NCBI RefSeq assembly: GCF_000420705.1
Contig: NZ_ATVL01000007.1
Span: 992,001 to 1,056,000 of the forward strand
DNA length: 64,000 nucleotides
Origin: Hymenobacter norwichensis DSM 15439
GTDB lineage: Bacteria; Bacteroidota; Bacteroidia; Cytophagales; Hymenobacteraceae
Reading direction: 5' to 3'
Below the pieces are notes generated by a model. That model worked only from the letters and a program-made list of their open reading frames with translations, did no database searches and was not told where the DNA came from. Both the position numbers and the translations under genes were made by a program. Numbering within the stretch: position 1 is the first letter of the stretch; each line of letters starts with the position of its first letter. This document shows, piece by piece, positions 43,673 through 52,171 of the stretch.

Positions 43673-44956
43673 CTATTCGGCGTTGAACACCGGGCGGCCC
43701 ACGGCGTAGTTGAGTTGTTCGAAGGCGCGCACCCGGTTGGCGCGCAGGTTGTTGAGTTGCACGAGGTTGTTCTTGTAGCTCTCGTAGAAATCCAGGAACT
43801 CCACAATGGTGAGGTTGCGCTTGGCGTAGCTCTCGTCAATGCCCTTCATGAGGCGGTCGAAGTCCAAGGTCTCGCGGTCGGTGCCTTGGTAGAGCTGGTC
43901 ATTTTGGCGGGCTAGGCGCCAGGCTTCTTGCACGTCGTTCTGCACTTGCAGCTGCTGCTGGCCCAGCTGCGCCTTGCTCACTTCAATCTGGTTTTGGGCG
44001 GTGCGAATGTTGCCTTGGTTGCGGTTGAAGATGGGCACAGCCACGCCCAGCGTAAGGGCATTGTAGTTCTGGATGTAGTTGCCGGCCCGGTCGTACACGT
44101 AGCCCACGGCCAGGTCGGGAGCGGCTAGGGCGCGTTGGAGGCGCAGGTTCTGGTTTTGCTGCTGCACGGCGGCCTGGCGGGCTTTCAGGTCGGCGCGGTT
44201 CACCTGCGCCGAGTCGATGAGCTGCGCTTCGGTGCGGTTGGTTAGGCTGAGGGCTTTGAGGCGGTTGGGGTCGGCGGTGGGCATGTAGTAGGCCCCGCTG
44301 GTGTCGCGCATCAGGGTGCGCAGGTCGGCCTGTTGTGAGGCAATGTCATTGAGCAAGGCCTGCCGCTCGTTGCGCAGCTGAAACAGGAAGGCTTTCAGCC
44401 GAATCACCTCTTTCAAAGCAATATTTCCTTTCTCGTATTGGCCCTGATACAAACTCACGGTGCGCTGAAAACTGGCCACTTCCTTGTCGTACACGCCCAC
44501 GCTCTGCTGCTTGTAGTACAGGTCGTAGAAGGTGCTGCGGAGCTGGTAGCGCAGGGTGCGCAGCAAATCCTGGAAGGTGAACTGTTCCACCAAGGCGTTC
44601 TGCTGAGCCACGTTGGCGGCGGCTTTGCGGCGGCCGGCCAAAGCAAACAACTGCTGCACCTGCACAATGGAGTTGCCGGTTTTGGTTACGTCGAGCACCT
44701 TGCGCGTCTGCGGGTTGTAGGTGTTCTGCTCGATGGAAATCGTGGGGTTGTCCCAGAGCCGGGCCTGCAAAATCTGGGCCTCGGCCGCCGACACGTTGTA
44801 GCGCTGGGCGAGCAGCAGCAAGTTGTTCTGTACAAACTGCTGCTCGGCCTGGGGCAGCGTGAGCGTCAGGGTGTCGCCGCTGAGCGGCGCGGCAGTAGCG
44901 TGGGTGCTGAGAGTGAGCAGCAGGGCCAGCGGCAGCAGGAAAAGGAGGCGTTGCAT
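43673..44956 (-). CDS. czcC: CzcC/TolC-family outer-membrane efflux protein
   Basis: A 427-residue TolC-type channel protein. After the signal peptide (MQRLLFLLPLALLLTLSTHATA), two copies of the long helical hairpin unit are seen: LTLPQAEQQFVQNNLLLLAQ ... ILQARLWDNPTISIEQN and the later LGVAVPIFNRNQGNIRTAQNQIEVSKAQL, with the NNP-like VPIFNRN. It is the outer-membrane outlet for CzcA/CzcB. Start 44956 follows a phased CTAAT operator and a -7-like box by only 25 bases. Confidence 0.92.
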   Translation of the reverse strand: MQRLLFLLPLALLLTLSTHATAAPLSGDTLTLTLPQAEQQFVQNNLLLLAQRYNVSAAEAQILQARLWDNPTISIEQNTYNPQTRKVLDVTKTGNSIVQVQQLFALAGRRKAAANVAQQNALVEQFTFQDLLRTLRYQLRSTFYDLYYKQQSVGVYDKEVASFQRTVSLYQGQYEKGNIALKEVIRLKAFLFQLRNERQALLNDIASQQADLRTLMRDTSGAYYMPTADPNRLKALSLTNRTEAQLIDSAQVNRADLKARQAAVQQQNQNLRLQRALAAPDLAVGYVYDRAGNYIQNYNALTLGVAVPIFNRNQGNIRTAQNQIEVSKAQLGQQQLQVQNDVQEAWRLARQNDQLYQGTDRETLDFDRLMKGIDESYAKRNLTIVEFLDFYESYKNNLVQLNNLRANRVRAFEQLNYAVGRPVFNAE

Positions 44957-44980
44957 ATCCGGATTCGGTGTTGAGATATG

Positions 44981-45036
44981 CAAGAGTACGCCCCCCGTAT
45001 TAGGGGCGAATTAGAGGTAAATTAGAAACGGATTAG
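44981..45036 (-). promoter_or_regulatory. czcC promoter with four 11-bp-phased CTAAT boxes
   Basis: On the plus strand ATTAG occurs at 44999, 45010, 45021 and 45032, an exact 11-base period; on the coding strand these are CTAAT-N6 repeats. Ten bases further along the coding strand lies the -7-like TACTCTTG (44981-44988). Direct repeats in helical phase are what an OmpR-family regulator binds, and they occupy the -33 region. The same layout precedes the second adaptor gene. Confidence 0.75.
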
Positions 45037-45191
45037 AATGGAATATTTTTTTCAGAAAGGCCATTCGCTCCACTGAAAAGGCTTTTTCAACATAGCCAGG
45101 AGGCAAAGAAATTGCTGCCGAAGACGGTTCCAACAGCTCCCGCTCCGCCGTGCTCATGGCGTGCCGGATCCAGTTCCGGGAGGTCCGCGGG

Positions 45192-46283
45192 CTAGTCATT
45201 GAGTTCCTTGTAATAGAGTAGGGCGTTGCTGGTTACCACCTGCTCGCCGGGTTTCAGGCCGCTGCTCACGTAGCTCACGCCCTGGCCAGCGTGCTGCACG
45301 GCCACCAGGCGAGTTTCTACGGCGTTGTTCTTCACCACCAGCGCGTAGCGGCGGCCATTGGCAAACACCAAGCTCGCCGAAGGCACCGCCGGCAGTTGCG
45401 TAGCGCTGGTTTCGGTGAGGTGCACGCGAGCAAACATGCCGGGCTTCAGCAAATGGTCGGGGTTGGCGAGCCGCACCCGCACCTGGAGCGTTTTGCGGTT
45501 GGGGTGGAGCATATTGAACACCTTATCAACGCGACCCGCAAACTGCCGGTCGGGGTAGCTGAGGGTGTGCACCTGCACCGGCAGGCCGGGCCGCACCTTT
45601 TCAATATCCGACTGAAACACGTCAGCCAGCACCCACACTTCATCGAGGTTGGCCACCGTAAACAGGCTGCCCACCTGGCCGGGGTCGAATTGCTGGCCCT
45701 CGGTCAGGTGCTTTTCAATGACGGTGCCGGCCTGGGGCGCGCGTAGGGTGTAATGGTCGGGGGCGGTGCCGTACACGTCGGTTTGTTTGCGCAGGCGGGT
45801 TACTTCGGCCTGGGCTTTTTGCAGCGCGGCGCGGGCCATGCTCAGGTCTTGGTCGGAAGCCATGCCGTCGGCGTGCATCTCACTGATGGCCTCCAGTTGC
45901 ACGCGGGCCGTGCCCAGGTTCACGGTGGCTTCGGTACGCTGCTGGGTTAGGCCCGCCATTTGGGCACTGCGCAACACGGCCAGCGGCTGCCCCGCCGTTA
46001 CCACGTCGCCGAGGGCTACGGGGGCCTGCTCCACCACCCCGCCGGCCAGGGCGTACACGGGCGTCAGGCGGTCGGCGTTGGGGGCTATGCGGCCTTCCAG
46101 GCGCAATTCGGTTTGGATAGGGGCCAACTGCACGCTGTCGGTTTGCAGGGCGGCCACGGTGGCGGCGGGTAGCAGGCGGGTGTCGGGGTGGGGGAGTAGT
46201 TCGGCGGCTTCTTCGGTGCAACTGCTCAAACACAGGCTGGTAGGCAGCAGCAGCAGGGAGGAAAAATGGAATAGGCGGTTCAT
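45192..46283 (-). CDS. Second CzcB-type efflux RND periplasmic adaptor (lipoprotein)
   Basis: A 363-residue membrane-fusion lipoprotein (lipobox LSSC, Cys 22), clearly paralogous to the CzcB-like protein at 42516: VYALAGGVVEQAPVALGDVV, MASDQDLSMARAALQKAQAE, YTLRAPQAGTVIEKHLTEG, and LADVFQSDIEKVRPG align along the whole length. It carries its own copy of the phased CTAAT operator upstream. Whether it forms mixed adaptors with CzcB, or works with another pump, cannot be told. It lies 235 bases upstream of czcC. Confidence 0.9.
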   Translation of the reverse strand: MNRLFHFSSLLLLPTSLCLSSCTEEAAELLPHPDTRLLPAATVAALQTDSVQLAPIQTELRLEGRIAPNADRLTPVYALAGGVVEQAPVALGDVVTAGQPLAVLRSAQMAGLTQQRTEATVNLGTARVQLEAISEMHADGMASDQDLSMARAALQKAQAEVTRLRKQTDVYGTAPDHYTLRAPQAGTVIEKHLTEGQQFDPGQVGSLFTVANLDEVWVLADVFQSDIEKVRPGLPVQVHTLSYPDRQFAGRVDKVFNMLHPNRKTLQVRVRLANPDHLLKPGMFARVHLTETSATQLPAVPSASLVFANGRRYALVVKNNAVETRLVAVQHAGQGVSYVSSGLKPGEQVVTSNALLYYKELND

Positions 46284-46302
46284 GGGCGTAACTGGTAAGT
46301 TG

Positions 46303-46358
46303 CAAGCTTACGCCCCCGGTATTAGCCACAGGTTAGAGGTAGATTAGAAACCAATTAG
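46303..46358 (-). promoter_or_regulatory. Second adaptor promoter with four 11-bp-phased CTAAT boxes
   Basis: ATTAG or GTTAG occurs on the plus strand at 46321, 46332, 46343 and 46354, exactly 11 bases apart. Ten bases closer to the gene lies TAAGCTTG (46303-46310 on the coding strand), a -7-like box, 20 bases from the ATG at 46283. Its layout is the same as at czcC. Confidence 0.75.
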
Positions 46359-46428
46359 AAAATGAAGTTTCTATGAATTTCTGCCCATTCCGCCCACTGG
46401 CAGCCAGTCTTCAGCCACTCAGTAGCTG

Positions 46429-47778
46429 CTAAAAAACCACCTCGGCCAAGGTGCCCGCGCCCAACTCGGAGCTGATGCGCAGCTCGCCGCCGTGCAACTG
46501 AATAATCTTGCGGGCCAGCGGCAGCCCCACGCCGTGCCCCGTAACGGCGCGGGCATTGTCAGCCCGAAAAAACGGCTGGAAAATTTGAGGCAGCTCTTTC
46601 TCCCCAATACCGATTCCGTGGTCCTGCACCCGAATCTGCCGCTGCCCGTGGCGGTAATTGAACTGTACTTCCACCGGCTGGTTTTCGGGCGAATATTTCA
46701 GCGCGTTATCGAGTAGGTTTACCAGCGCCCGGCTTAACAGCTGGCGGTTGCCCTTGATTTCCAGACTGTCAGCTTCCTCGGGCAGCGCGCCCAGCGTGAT
46801 GTGCACGCGGTGGCGCTGGTCGGGGGCTATTGCTTCGCGCACCTCCCACAGCAGCTCGTCCAGCCGAATGTCGTCGGTGCTGCCTGAGTTGGTTTGGGTG
46901 AGGTCCAGTAGGTTGTTGATCAGAAGCTTGAGCTGCTGCAATTCGTGTAGTACCGAGGTCAGGCCCTCGCGGTAAGTGGCCAGGTCCCGGTCCCGGTTGA
47001 GCAGCACCTGCAACTCCCCAATAGTGGCCGTAAGCGGCGTGCGTAGCTCATGGGAGGCATTGCTGACGAAGGTGCGCTGGGTTTCGAAGCCGTCTTCCAG
47101 CCGTTCCAGCATGCGGTTGAAGGTGCGGGCCAGGCGCGTTATTTCGTCCTGTTCGTGGCTGACGCCTTCGTTTACCCGCAGGTGCAAATCCTGGGTGGTG
47201 ATGCGGTCCACCTGGTCATTAACGGCGGCAATGGGCGCCAGGGCCTTACCCGCAAACACCCGGCCGGCCACGTATATCACCACTAGGCTCACCACAAAAA
47301 TACCCGCCAGAATCATGATAAGATGCTCCAGCCGGGCGGCGCCGGAGTGGTTCTGAGCAGCGGCCACAATGATGAATTGGCCCTGGTTGTCGCGGTAGAA
47401 CAGCCCCACGGCCTGGCGCGGCCCCAAATCAAAGTACACCAGCTTTTCGGCTACAATGCGGGTAAGAATGCTCTTCGGAATCTGAATTCGCTCGTCGGCC
47501 TCAATGAAGCGCGGTTGCAGCTTGCTGTCATATATCTGGAGAACCTCGCCGGTAAGCGTGCGGAGGTAGCGCCGCTGAAACTCCCGAAATGCCTCAGCCC
47601 GCAGCTCGTCCTGCTCCAGAAACACGTAGCCCGTCACCTCGGCCCGGTCGCGCAGGCGTTGGTGGAATTCCTCGTGCGCGTAATCCGCTTGTAGAATGTA
47701 AATAGTGGTCATCACCGCCAGCAGCAGCACGGCTACCAACCCTGTAAACAGCCATGTCAGCCGGTTCCGAATCGTCAT
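46429..47778 (-). CDS. Heavy-metal-type sensor histidine kinase
   Basis: A 449-residue CusS/CzcS-like kinase. Two transmembrane helices (residues 10-30 and about 150-172) bracket a periplasmic sensor domain. HAMP (GRVFAGKALAPIAAVNDQVDRI), HisKA with the H-box FVSNASHELRTPLTA, and HATPase with NLLDNALKYSPENQ, QDHGIGIGEKELPQIFQPFFR and GVGLPLARKII follow. It is in tandem with the response-regulator gene and next to the efflux genes; the pair probably reports metal stress to the CTAAT operators. Confidence 0.93.
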   Translation of the reverse strand: MTIRNRLTWLFTGLVAVLLLAVMTTIYILQADYAHEEFHQRLRDRAEVTGYVFLEQDELRAEAFREFQRRYLRTLTGEVLQIYDSKLQPRFIEADERIQIPKSILTRIVAEKLVYFDLGPRQAVGLFYRDNQGQFIIVAAAQNHSGAARLEHLIMILAGIFVVSLVVIYVAGRVFAGKALAPIAAVNDQVDRITTQDLHLRVNEGVSHEQDEITRLARTFNRMLERLEDGFETQRTFVSNASHELRTPLTATIGELQVLLNRDRDLATYREGLTSVLHELQQLKLLINNLLDLTQTNSGSTDDIRLDELLWEVREAIAPDQRHRVHITLGALPEEADSLEIKGNRQLLSRALVNLLDNALKYSPENQPVEVQFNYRHGQRQIRVQDHGIGIGEKELPQIFQPFFRADNARAVTGHGVGLPLARKIIQLHGGELRISSELGAGTLAEVVF

Positions 47779-47864
47779 AAGCAGTGATTGAGTGAAATAG
47801 TGATTCAGTGATGACCGAGATTCCTCGGCAAGCTCGGAATGACGGCCATTTAACTAGATTGCTG

Positions 47865-48539
47865 CTACTCCACTCGCAACACGTAGCCCATACCCACTAC
47901 GGTATGGATAAGCTTCTGGGAGAAGCCTTTATCCACTTTATTGCGCAGGTAATTCACGTACACGTCTACCACGTTGGAGCCGGCATCAAACGACTCTTCC
48001 CACACGTCGCCGGCAATTTCGGCGCGGCTCAGCACGCGGCCGGCGTGGCGCATGAACAGTTCCAGCAGGTTGAATTCGCGGGCCGTGAGCTTGATGGGCT
48101 GCCCGGCGCGGGTTACGGTTTTGGCGGCGGTGTCTAGCGTGAGGTCGGCGAGGGTGAGCTGGGCACCTTTAGTTTCTTGGCTGCGGCGGCGCGTAAGTGC
48201 CCGTACACGGGCCAGCAATTCCGGAAAATCGAACGGCTTGACCAAGTAGTCGTCGGCGCCGCCATCAAAGCCGCGCAGCTTGTCTTGGGTGGTGCCCAGG
48301 GCCGTAAGCATCAGCACGGGCACTTGCTGGTCGTGGGCCCGAATGGCTTGCAGCACCTCGTAGCCGTTGCGCAGCGGCAGAATAACGTCCAGAATTACTA
48401 AGCTATACGCCTGGGCCACCGCTAGCCGGGCCCCCATGTCGCCATCGAAAGCGGTGTCCACGGTGAAGCCTTCCTCTTCCAGCCCCCGGCGGATAAAGGC
48501 TGAAACTTTGGGCTCATCTTCAACCAGGAGGATTTTCAT
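47865..48539 (-). CDS. OmpR/PhoB-family response regulator
   Basis: A 224-residue regulator. The receiver has ILLVEDEPKV, phospho-acceptor Asp in LVILDVILP, and LTALGT with the conserved K in DYLVKPF. The winged-helix effector starts near 128 and ends with SNVVDVYVNYLRNKVD and LIHTVVGMGYVLR. The likely target is the four-box operator found upstream of czcC and of the second adaptor gene. Start ATG at 48539. Kinase and regulator genes are separated by 86 bases. Confidence 0.94.
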   Translation of the reverse strand: MKILLVEDEPKVSAFIRRGLEEEGFTVDTAFDGDMGARLAVAQAYSLVILDVILPLRNGYEVLQAIRAHDQQVPVLMLTALGTTQDKLRGFDGGADDYLVKPFDFPELLARVRALTRRRSQETKGAQLTLADLTLDTAAKTVTRAGQPIKLTAREFNLLELFMRHAGRVLSRAEIAGDVWEESFDAGSNVVDVYVNYLRNKVDKGFSQKLIHTVVGMGYVLRVE

Positions 48540-48680
48540 AACTACCTAAAATCGGGAAAGCAGAATAGTACGTTAGTTGAGGCCTGAAACCACCACGGGC
48601 ATCTGCCGTACTGCCAGTTTCAGCTTTGCCTCGTAAAGGTGCGGACAAGCACCCGGTTTTTCTGCGTTACCCAGTTTTTC

Positions 48681-49760
48681 ATGGCTTCTTTGTCAGCTCA
48701 GCATCAGGCTATAGCCGATTTCCTTTCCGAGCACGCGCTGGCACTCGCGCAGGCCGCCAGCCTGCAACTGCCCGACCGGCCTGCGGGCAGCTCGGAAGCG
48801 GCGCTGCTCGAAGAAATCAGAAGTCATTGCCAGCCGCTGGCCGATGCGTTGCTAATGAACAGCGTGTCGTTGATAGAGGCTCATCTGGAGCACGTCCGCC
48901 ACGAGCCCGGCCCTTCACCGGCCCGTGACGAGCAGCTACGCCAGCAGCTAAACGCGCTGCGCCAGGCCCTGAGCCAGCGCCTCACCATCATGCACTATAA
49001 CCTGACGCTACCGTATTTCTACGCTGGGCAGGAGGTGCTGAGCAAGCCAGCGGCTATGGTAGAGGCGCCCACCCAGTCGGCGCTGGCCAACGATGCCCCA
49101 CTGGTGGAAGCGGCCCGCGAGTATTTGATGCACCTGCTGGCTGGCCGCCGCACGGAGGCACTGGCCGGTATCCGGCAGGCGCTACGGGCCGGAACCAACG
49201 TGCGCGACATTTACTTGCACATTTTCATGCCGGTGCAGCGCGAAATCGGCCAGCTCTGGCACCAAGGCAAGGTTGATGTGGCGCAAGAACACTACTGCAC
49301 CGCCGCCACCGAGCTGGCTATTGCCACGTTGCACGCCTACCTCATGGCCGCACCCCGCAACGGCCGCCGCCTAGTAGCTGCCACGCTATCCGGCGACCTG
49401 CACGTTATGCCCCTGCGCATCGTGAGCGACTTTCTGGAGTCTGATGGCTGGGACGCGTATTTTCTAGGAGCCAGTACGCCAGCGGCATCGGTGTGGCAGG
49501 CTGTGGTAGCGCACCGTGCCGAGTTGCTGGTGGTTAGCGCCTCCATGAGCCACCACGTAGGGAGGGTGCGAGAGCTGCTAGCGTTGCGCCCGGACGCCTG
49601 CGCCGATACTTGCGTGCTGGTAGGTGGCGCGCCCTTCAACGCCGACCCACAGCTCTGGCAGGCTGTGGGAGCCGATGCCTGGGCCCCCGATGCCATGAGC
49701 GCCATTACGGAAGCTAAGCGGCTGTTCAGCGGTAAAACCCGCCGCGGCGTATTGGTGTAG
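48681..49760 (+). CDS. Cobalamin-binding sensor-like protein with CarH-type W-x9-EH motif
   Basis: A 359-residue soluble protein. Residues 1-120 are a helical N-terminal region without a recognised DNA-binding HTH. Residues 138-225 form the helical four-helix B12-binding cap, with Trp 193 followed after nine residues by Glu 203-His 204 (LWHQGKVDVAQEHY), the W-x9-EH signature of CarH photosensors. Residues 230-355 form the Rossmann B12 domain; SGDLHVMPL at 238-246 keeps the Asp and axial His (His 241) of DxHxxG but has Pro at the Gly position. SASMSHHVG and VGGAPFN follow. The start at 48681 is chosen as MASLSAQH. It is divergent from the response regulator. Binding cobalamin and sensing light are inferences from motifs. 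Confidence 0.8.
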   Translation: MASLSAQHQAIADFLSEHALALAQAASLQLPDRPAGSSEAALLEEIRSHCQPLADALLMNSVSLIEAHLEHVRHEPGPSPARDEQLRQQLNALRQALSQRLTIMHYNLTLPYFYAGQEVLSKPAAMVEAPTQSALANDAPLVEAAREYLMHLLAGRRTEALAGIRQALRAGTNVRDIYLHIFMPVQREIGQLWHQGKVDVAQEHYCTAATELAIATLHAYLMAAPRNGRRLVAATLSGDLHVMPLRIVSDFLESDGWDAYFLGASTPAASVWQAVVAHRAELLVVSASMSHHVGRVRELLALRPDACADTCVLVGGAPFNADPQLWQAVGADAWAPDAMSAITEAKRLFSGKTRRGVLV

Positions 49761-49766
49761 CTGGCC

Positions 49767-50105
49767 TTAGTCGTCTTCGTAATCCAGGCCCAGGCACTGA
49801 TTGAGGGCCTGCTGTAGCTCGCTAGCGGCGTGCATCTGGCCAGCTTGGCGGCTCACTCGTAGCCCTTCGCGGTAAACTTTTTCGGCCTCATCTGGCTTCT
49901 GAAGTTGTTCGAGCAGCTTGCCGGCGTGGTAATACGTACCTACATAATCAGGGTGCTCGGTCAGCAGAATCTGGAAGTACTCCAGCGCCCGCAGTGGCTC
50001 CGTGGCTTTGTATTCGGTGGCTAGCGCATAAATCGTAAACGGGTCGTTGGGCTCGTCGCGGTAGAAGGCTAGCAGTTGTTGCAAGCGACTGGGTTGGGTT
50101 TCCAT
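49767..50105 (-). CDS. Small TPR protein
   Basis: A 112-residue protein of about three tetratricopeptide-like units (DPFTIYALATEYKATEPLRA, LEYFQILLTEHPDYVGTYYH, EEL/EAEKVYREGLRVSRQAG) and an acidic C-terminus (LDYEDD). Start ATG at 50105 opens METQPSRL; a longer reading frame upstream would run back through the etfB region and is rejected. It converges with the cobalamin protein gene, with six bases between the stops. Confidence 0.75.
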   Translation of the reverse strand: METQPSRLQQLLAFYRDEPNDPFTIYALATEYKATEPLRALEYFQILLTEHPDYVGTYYHAGKLLEQLQKPDEAEKVYREGLRVSRQAGQMHAASELQQALNQCLGLDYEDD

Positions 50106-50122
50106 CAGGCAGTAGTTTTCAG

Positions 50123-50130
50123 TATCTTTG
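50123..50130 (+). promoter_or_regulatory. Candidate -7 box for etfB
   Basis: TATCTTTG matches TAnnTTTG and lies 59 bases before the etfB ATG at 50190, between the divergent starts of the TPR gene and etfB. Confidence 0.5.
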
Positions 50131-50189
50131 CCCCAAATTTGGGGCTTTCCCGTAGTATATCCTCTATCTTCCCACTCAAGCAGCCGTAG

Positions 50190-50930
50190 ATGAAGTTTCT
50201 CGTTTGCATCAGCAACGTACCCGACACGACCACCAAAATCACCTTCACGCCCGATAATAAGGAGTTCAACAAGGCTGGTGTCCAATTCGTGATTAACCCT
50301 TGGGACGAATATGCCCTCACGCGCGCCATTGAGCTGAAAGAAGCGCAGGGCGGCGGCACCGTAACAGTGCTCAACGTGGGCGAGGCCGATACTGAGCCCA
50401 ACATCCGCAAGGCGCTGGCCATCGGGGCCGATGATGCCATTCGGGTAAACGCCGCCCCCAAAGACGCTTTCTTTGTGGCGCAGCAAATTGCCAATGTGGC
50501 CAAAGAAGGCGGCTACGACGTGATTCTGATGGGCAAGGAAAGCATTGACTACAATGGCTTCCAAGTGCACGGCATGGTGGGCGAACTGCTTGGCATTCCT
50601 ACGGTGGCCCCGGCCATGAAGCTAGATATGAGTGGCATCACGGCCACGCTGGAGCGTGAAATCGAAGGCGGCAAGGAAATAGTAGAGGTAAACACGCCGT
50701 TTGTGGCCTCGTGCCAGCAGCCGATGTGCGAGCCCCGTATCCCAAACATGCGCGGCATCATGACGGCCCGCACTAAGCCGCTGAAAGTGGTAGAGCCTAC
50801 CGCTGATGCTGCCCGTACCGCTGTTTCGGAGTATGCCCTGCCACCCAAGAAGCAAGGCGTAAAGCTCATCCCGGCCGAGAATGCCGGCGAGCTGATCAAG
50901 CTGCTCCGCAACGAAGCGAAGGTCATCTAG
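50190..50930 (+). CDS. etfB: Electron transfer flavoprotein beta subunit
   Basis: A 246-residue EtfB that with EtfA carries electrons from acyl-CoA dehydrogenases to the respiratory chain. It begins MKFLVCISNVPDTTTKI, and has NPWDEYALTRAIELKE, GADDAIRV, LMGKESIDYNGFQV and the AMP/FAD region CQQPMCEPRIPNMRGIMTARTK. Partner etfA follows after a spacer containing an inverted repeat. No ETF dehydrogenase is in the window. Confidence 0.95.
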   Translation: MKFLVCISNVPDTTTKITFTPDNKEFNKAGVQFVINPWDEYALTRAIELKEAQGGGTVTVLNVGEADTEPNIRKALAIGADDAIRVNAAPKDAFFVAQQIANVAKEGGYDVILMGKESIDYNGFQVHGMVGELLGIPTVAPAMKLDMSGITATLEREIEGGKEIVEVNTPFVASCQQPMCEPRIPNMRGIMTARTKPLKVVEPTADAARTAVSEYALPPKKQGVKLIPAENAGELIKLLRNEAKVI

Positions 50931-50940
50931 AGGGAGTCAT

Positions 50941-51022
50941 GAGTTAAAAGTTGCGAGTTATGAGTTGGCTTTGAGCTGATTGTAACTCCGACTGGCAACT
51001 CATAGCTCATAACTTTTAACTC
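50941..51022. repeat. Imperfect inverted repeat of GAGTTA words between etfB and etfA
   Basis: Arms 50941-50969 and 50994-51022 pair over 29 bases with four mismatches; each arm is made of near-repeated words (GAGTTA, ATGAGTT). The hairpin lies within the two-gene unit, 11 bases past etfB. Confidence 0.7.
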
Positions 51023-51035
51023 ATAACTCAAAAAG

Positions 51036-52013
51036 ATGTCTGTATTAGTTGTTGTTGAATGTGATGGCGGCGAGGTAAAGAAGTCTTCGCTGGAAGTGGC
51101 TTCCTACGGCAGCCAGGTGGCACAAATGCTCGGCACTACGGCTACGGCTGTGGCGGTGGGTGAAGCTACTGAAGCCAGCTTGGCTAAGCTCGGTGAGCAA
51201 GGCATCAGCAAAGTGCTCTATGATGCGGAACCCCGCCTCAAAGACTTTGTGAATGGCGCCTATACCAAGCTTATTGCCGCTGCCGCTCAGAAAGAAGATT
51301 CCAAAGTAATCGTGCTGGCCAACTCCAATATTGGTGCATCAGTTGGTTCGCGCCTATCAGTGCGCTTGCAGGCCAGCCTAGCTACCAACGTGGTAGAACT
51401 GCCTAAAACCGACGGTGGCAGCTTCACGGTGAAGCGCGGTGCCTTCTCGGGCAAAGCCTTTGCCGACGTAACGCTGGAAGGCGAGCGGAAAATAATTGCC
51501 GTTAAGAAGAACTCCATCGAGGCGCTGCACGAAGCCGGCAAAACCGCGCAAGTGGAAAGCTTCTCGGCCCAGCTGTCGGATGCTGATTTTGCAGATGCGC
51601 CCAAGCAGGTGGTAATGCAGGATCAGGCCGGTGGCATTCTGCTCCCCGAAGCCGACAAAGTGGTTTCCGGTGGCCGTGGCATGAAGGGCCCCGAAAACTG
51701 GAATCTGATTGAAGACCTAGCCAAAGCCATTGGCGCGGCCACAGCCTGCTCCAAGCCCGTTTCCGACGTGGATTGGCGGCCTCACCACGAGCACGTAGGC
51801 CAAACCGGTATTACTGTATCGCCGAACCTGTACATTGCATGCGGCATTTCGGGCGCTATTCAGCATCTAGCCGGCGTCAACTCCAGCAAGGTGATTGTAG
51901 TTATCAACAAAGACCCCGAAGCGCCGTTCTTCAAGGCCGCCGACTACGGTATTGTTGGTGATGTATTCGATGTATTGCCTAAACTGACCCAGGCTGTTAA
52001 GGAGTTAGGCTAA
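51036..52013 (+). CDS. etfA: Electron transfer flavoprotein alpha subunit
   Basis: A 325-residue EtfA. The N-terminal half is VVVECDGGEVKKSSLEVASYG; the C-terminal FAD domain contains VVSGGRGMKGPENW, GAATACSKPVSDVDWRPHHEHVGQTGITVSPNLYIACGISGAIQHLAG and VINKDPEAPFFKAADYGIVGD, all signature segments. It is co-transcribed with etfB apart from the repeat spacer. Confidence 0.95.
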   Translation: MSVLVVVECDGGEVKKSSLEVASYGSQVAQMLGTTATAVAVGEATEASLAKLGEQGISKVLYDAEPRLKDFVNGAYTKLIAAAAQKEDSKVIVLANSNIGASVGSRLSVRLQASLATNVVELPKTDGGSFTVKRGAFSGKAFADVTLEGERKIIAVKKNSIEALHEAGKTAQVESFSAQLSDADFADAPKQVVMQDQAGGILLPEADKVVSGGRGMKGPENWNLIEDLAKAIGAATACSKPVSDVDWRPHHEHVGQTGITVSPNLYIACGISGAIQHLAGVNSSKVIVVINKDPEAPFFKAADYGIVGDVFDVLPKLTQAVKELG

Positions 52014-52171
52014 GAAGGAAACAGACTTGGAGCCCGCCGTATTGGGTAGTGCCTGCGGCCGAGGCTTCAAGTCTTTTTTCGTTTCTGTTAGTACGAGCCG
52101 GAAGCCTTTGTTTTCTTTGCACGTAGTAAGGCCGAAATCCACGTCTCCAAGCCCCAAAGTCACCAAGACCC

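Noticed and set aside
45011..45199. 62-codon minus-strand frame between czcC and the second adaptor
   Set aside because: It overlaps the adaptor stop and the phased operator; no signal peptide or motif; better explained as spacer with the promoter.
50106..50570. Extension of the TPR gene to 267 codons
   Set aside because: The extra 155 residues lie over etfB on the other strand and have no TPR; the TPR protein starts cleanly at 50105.
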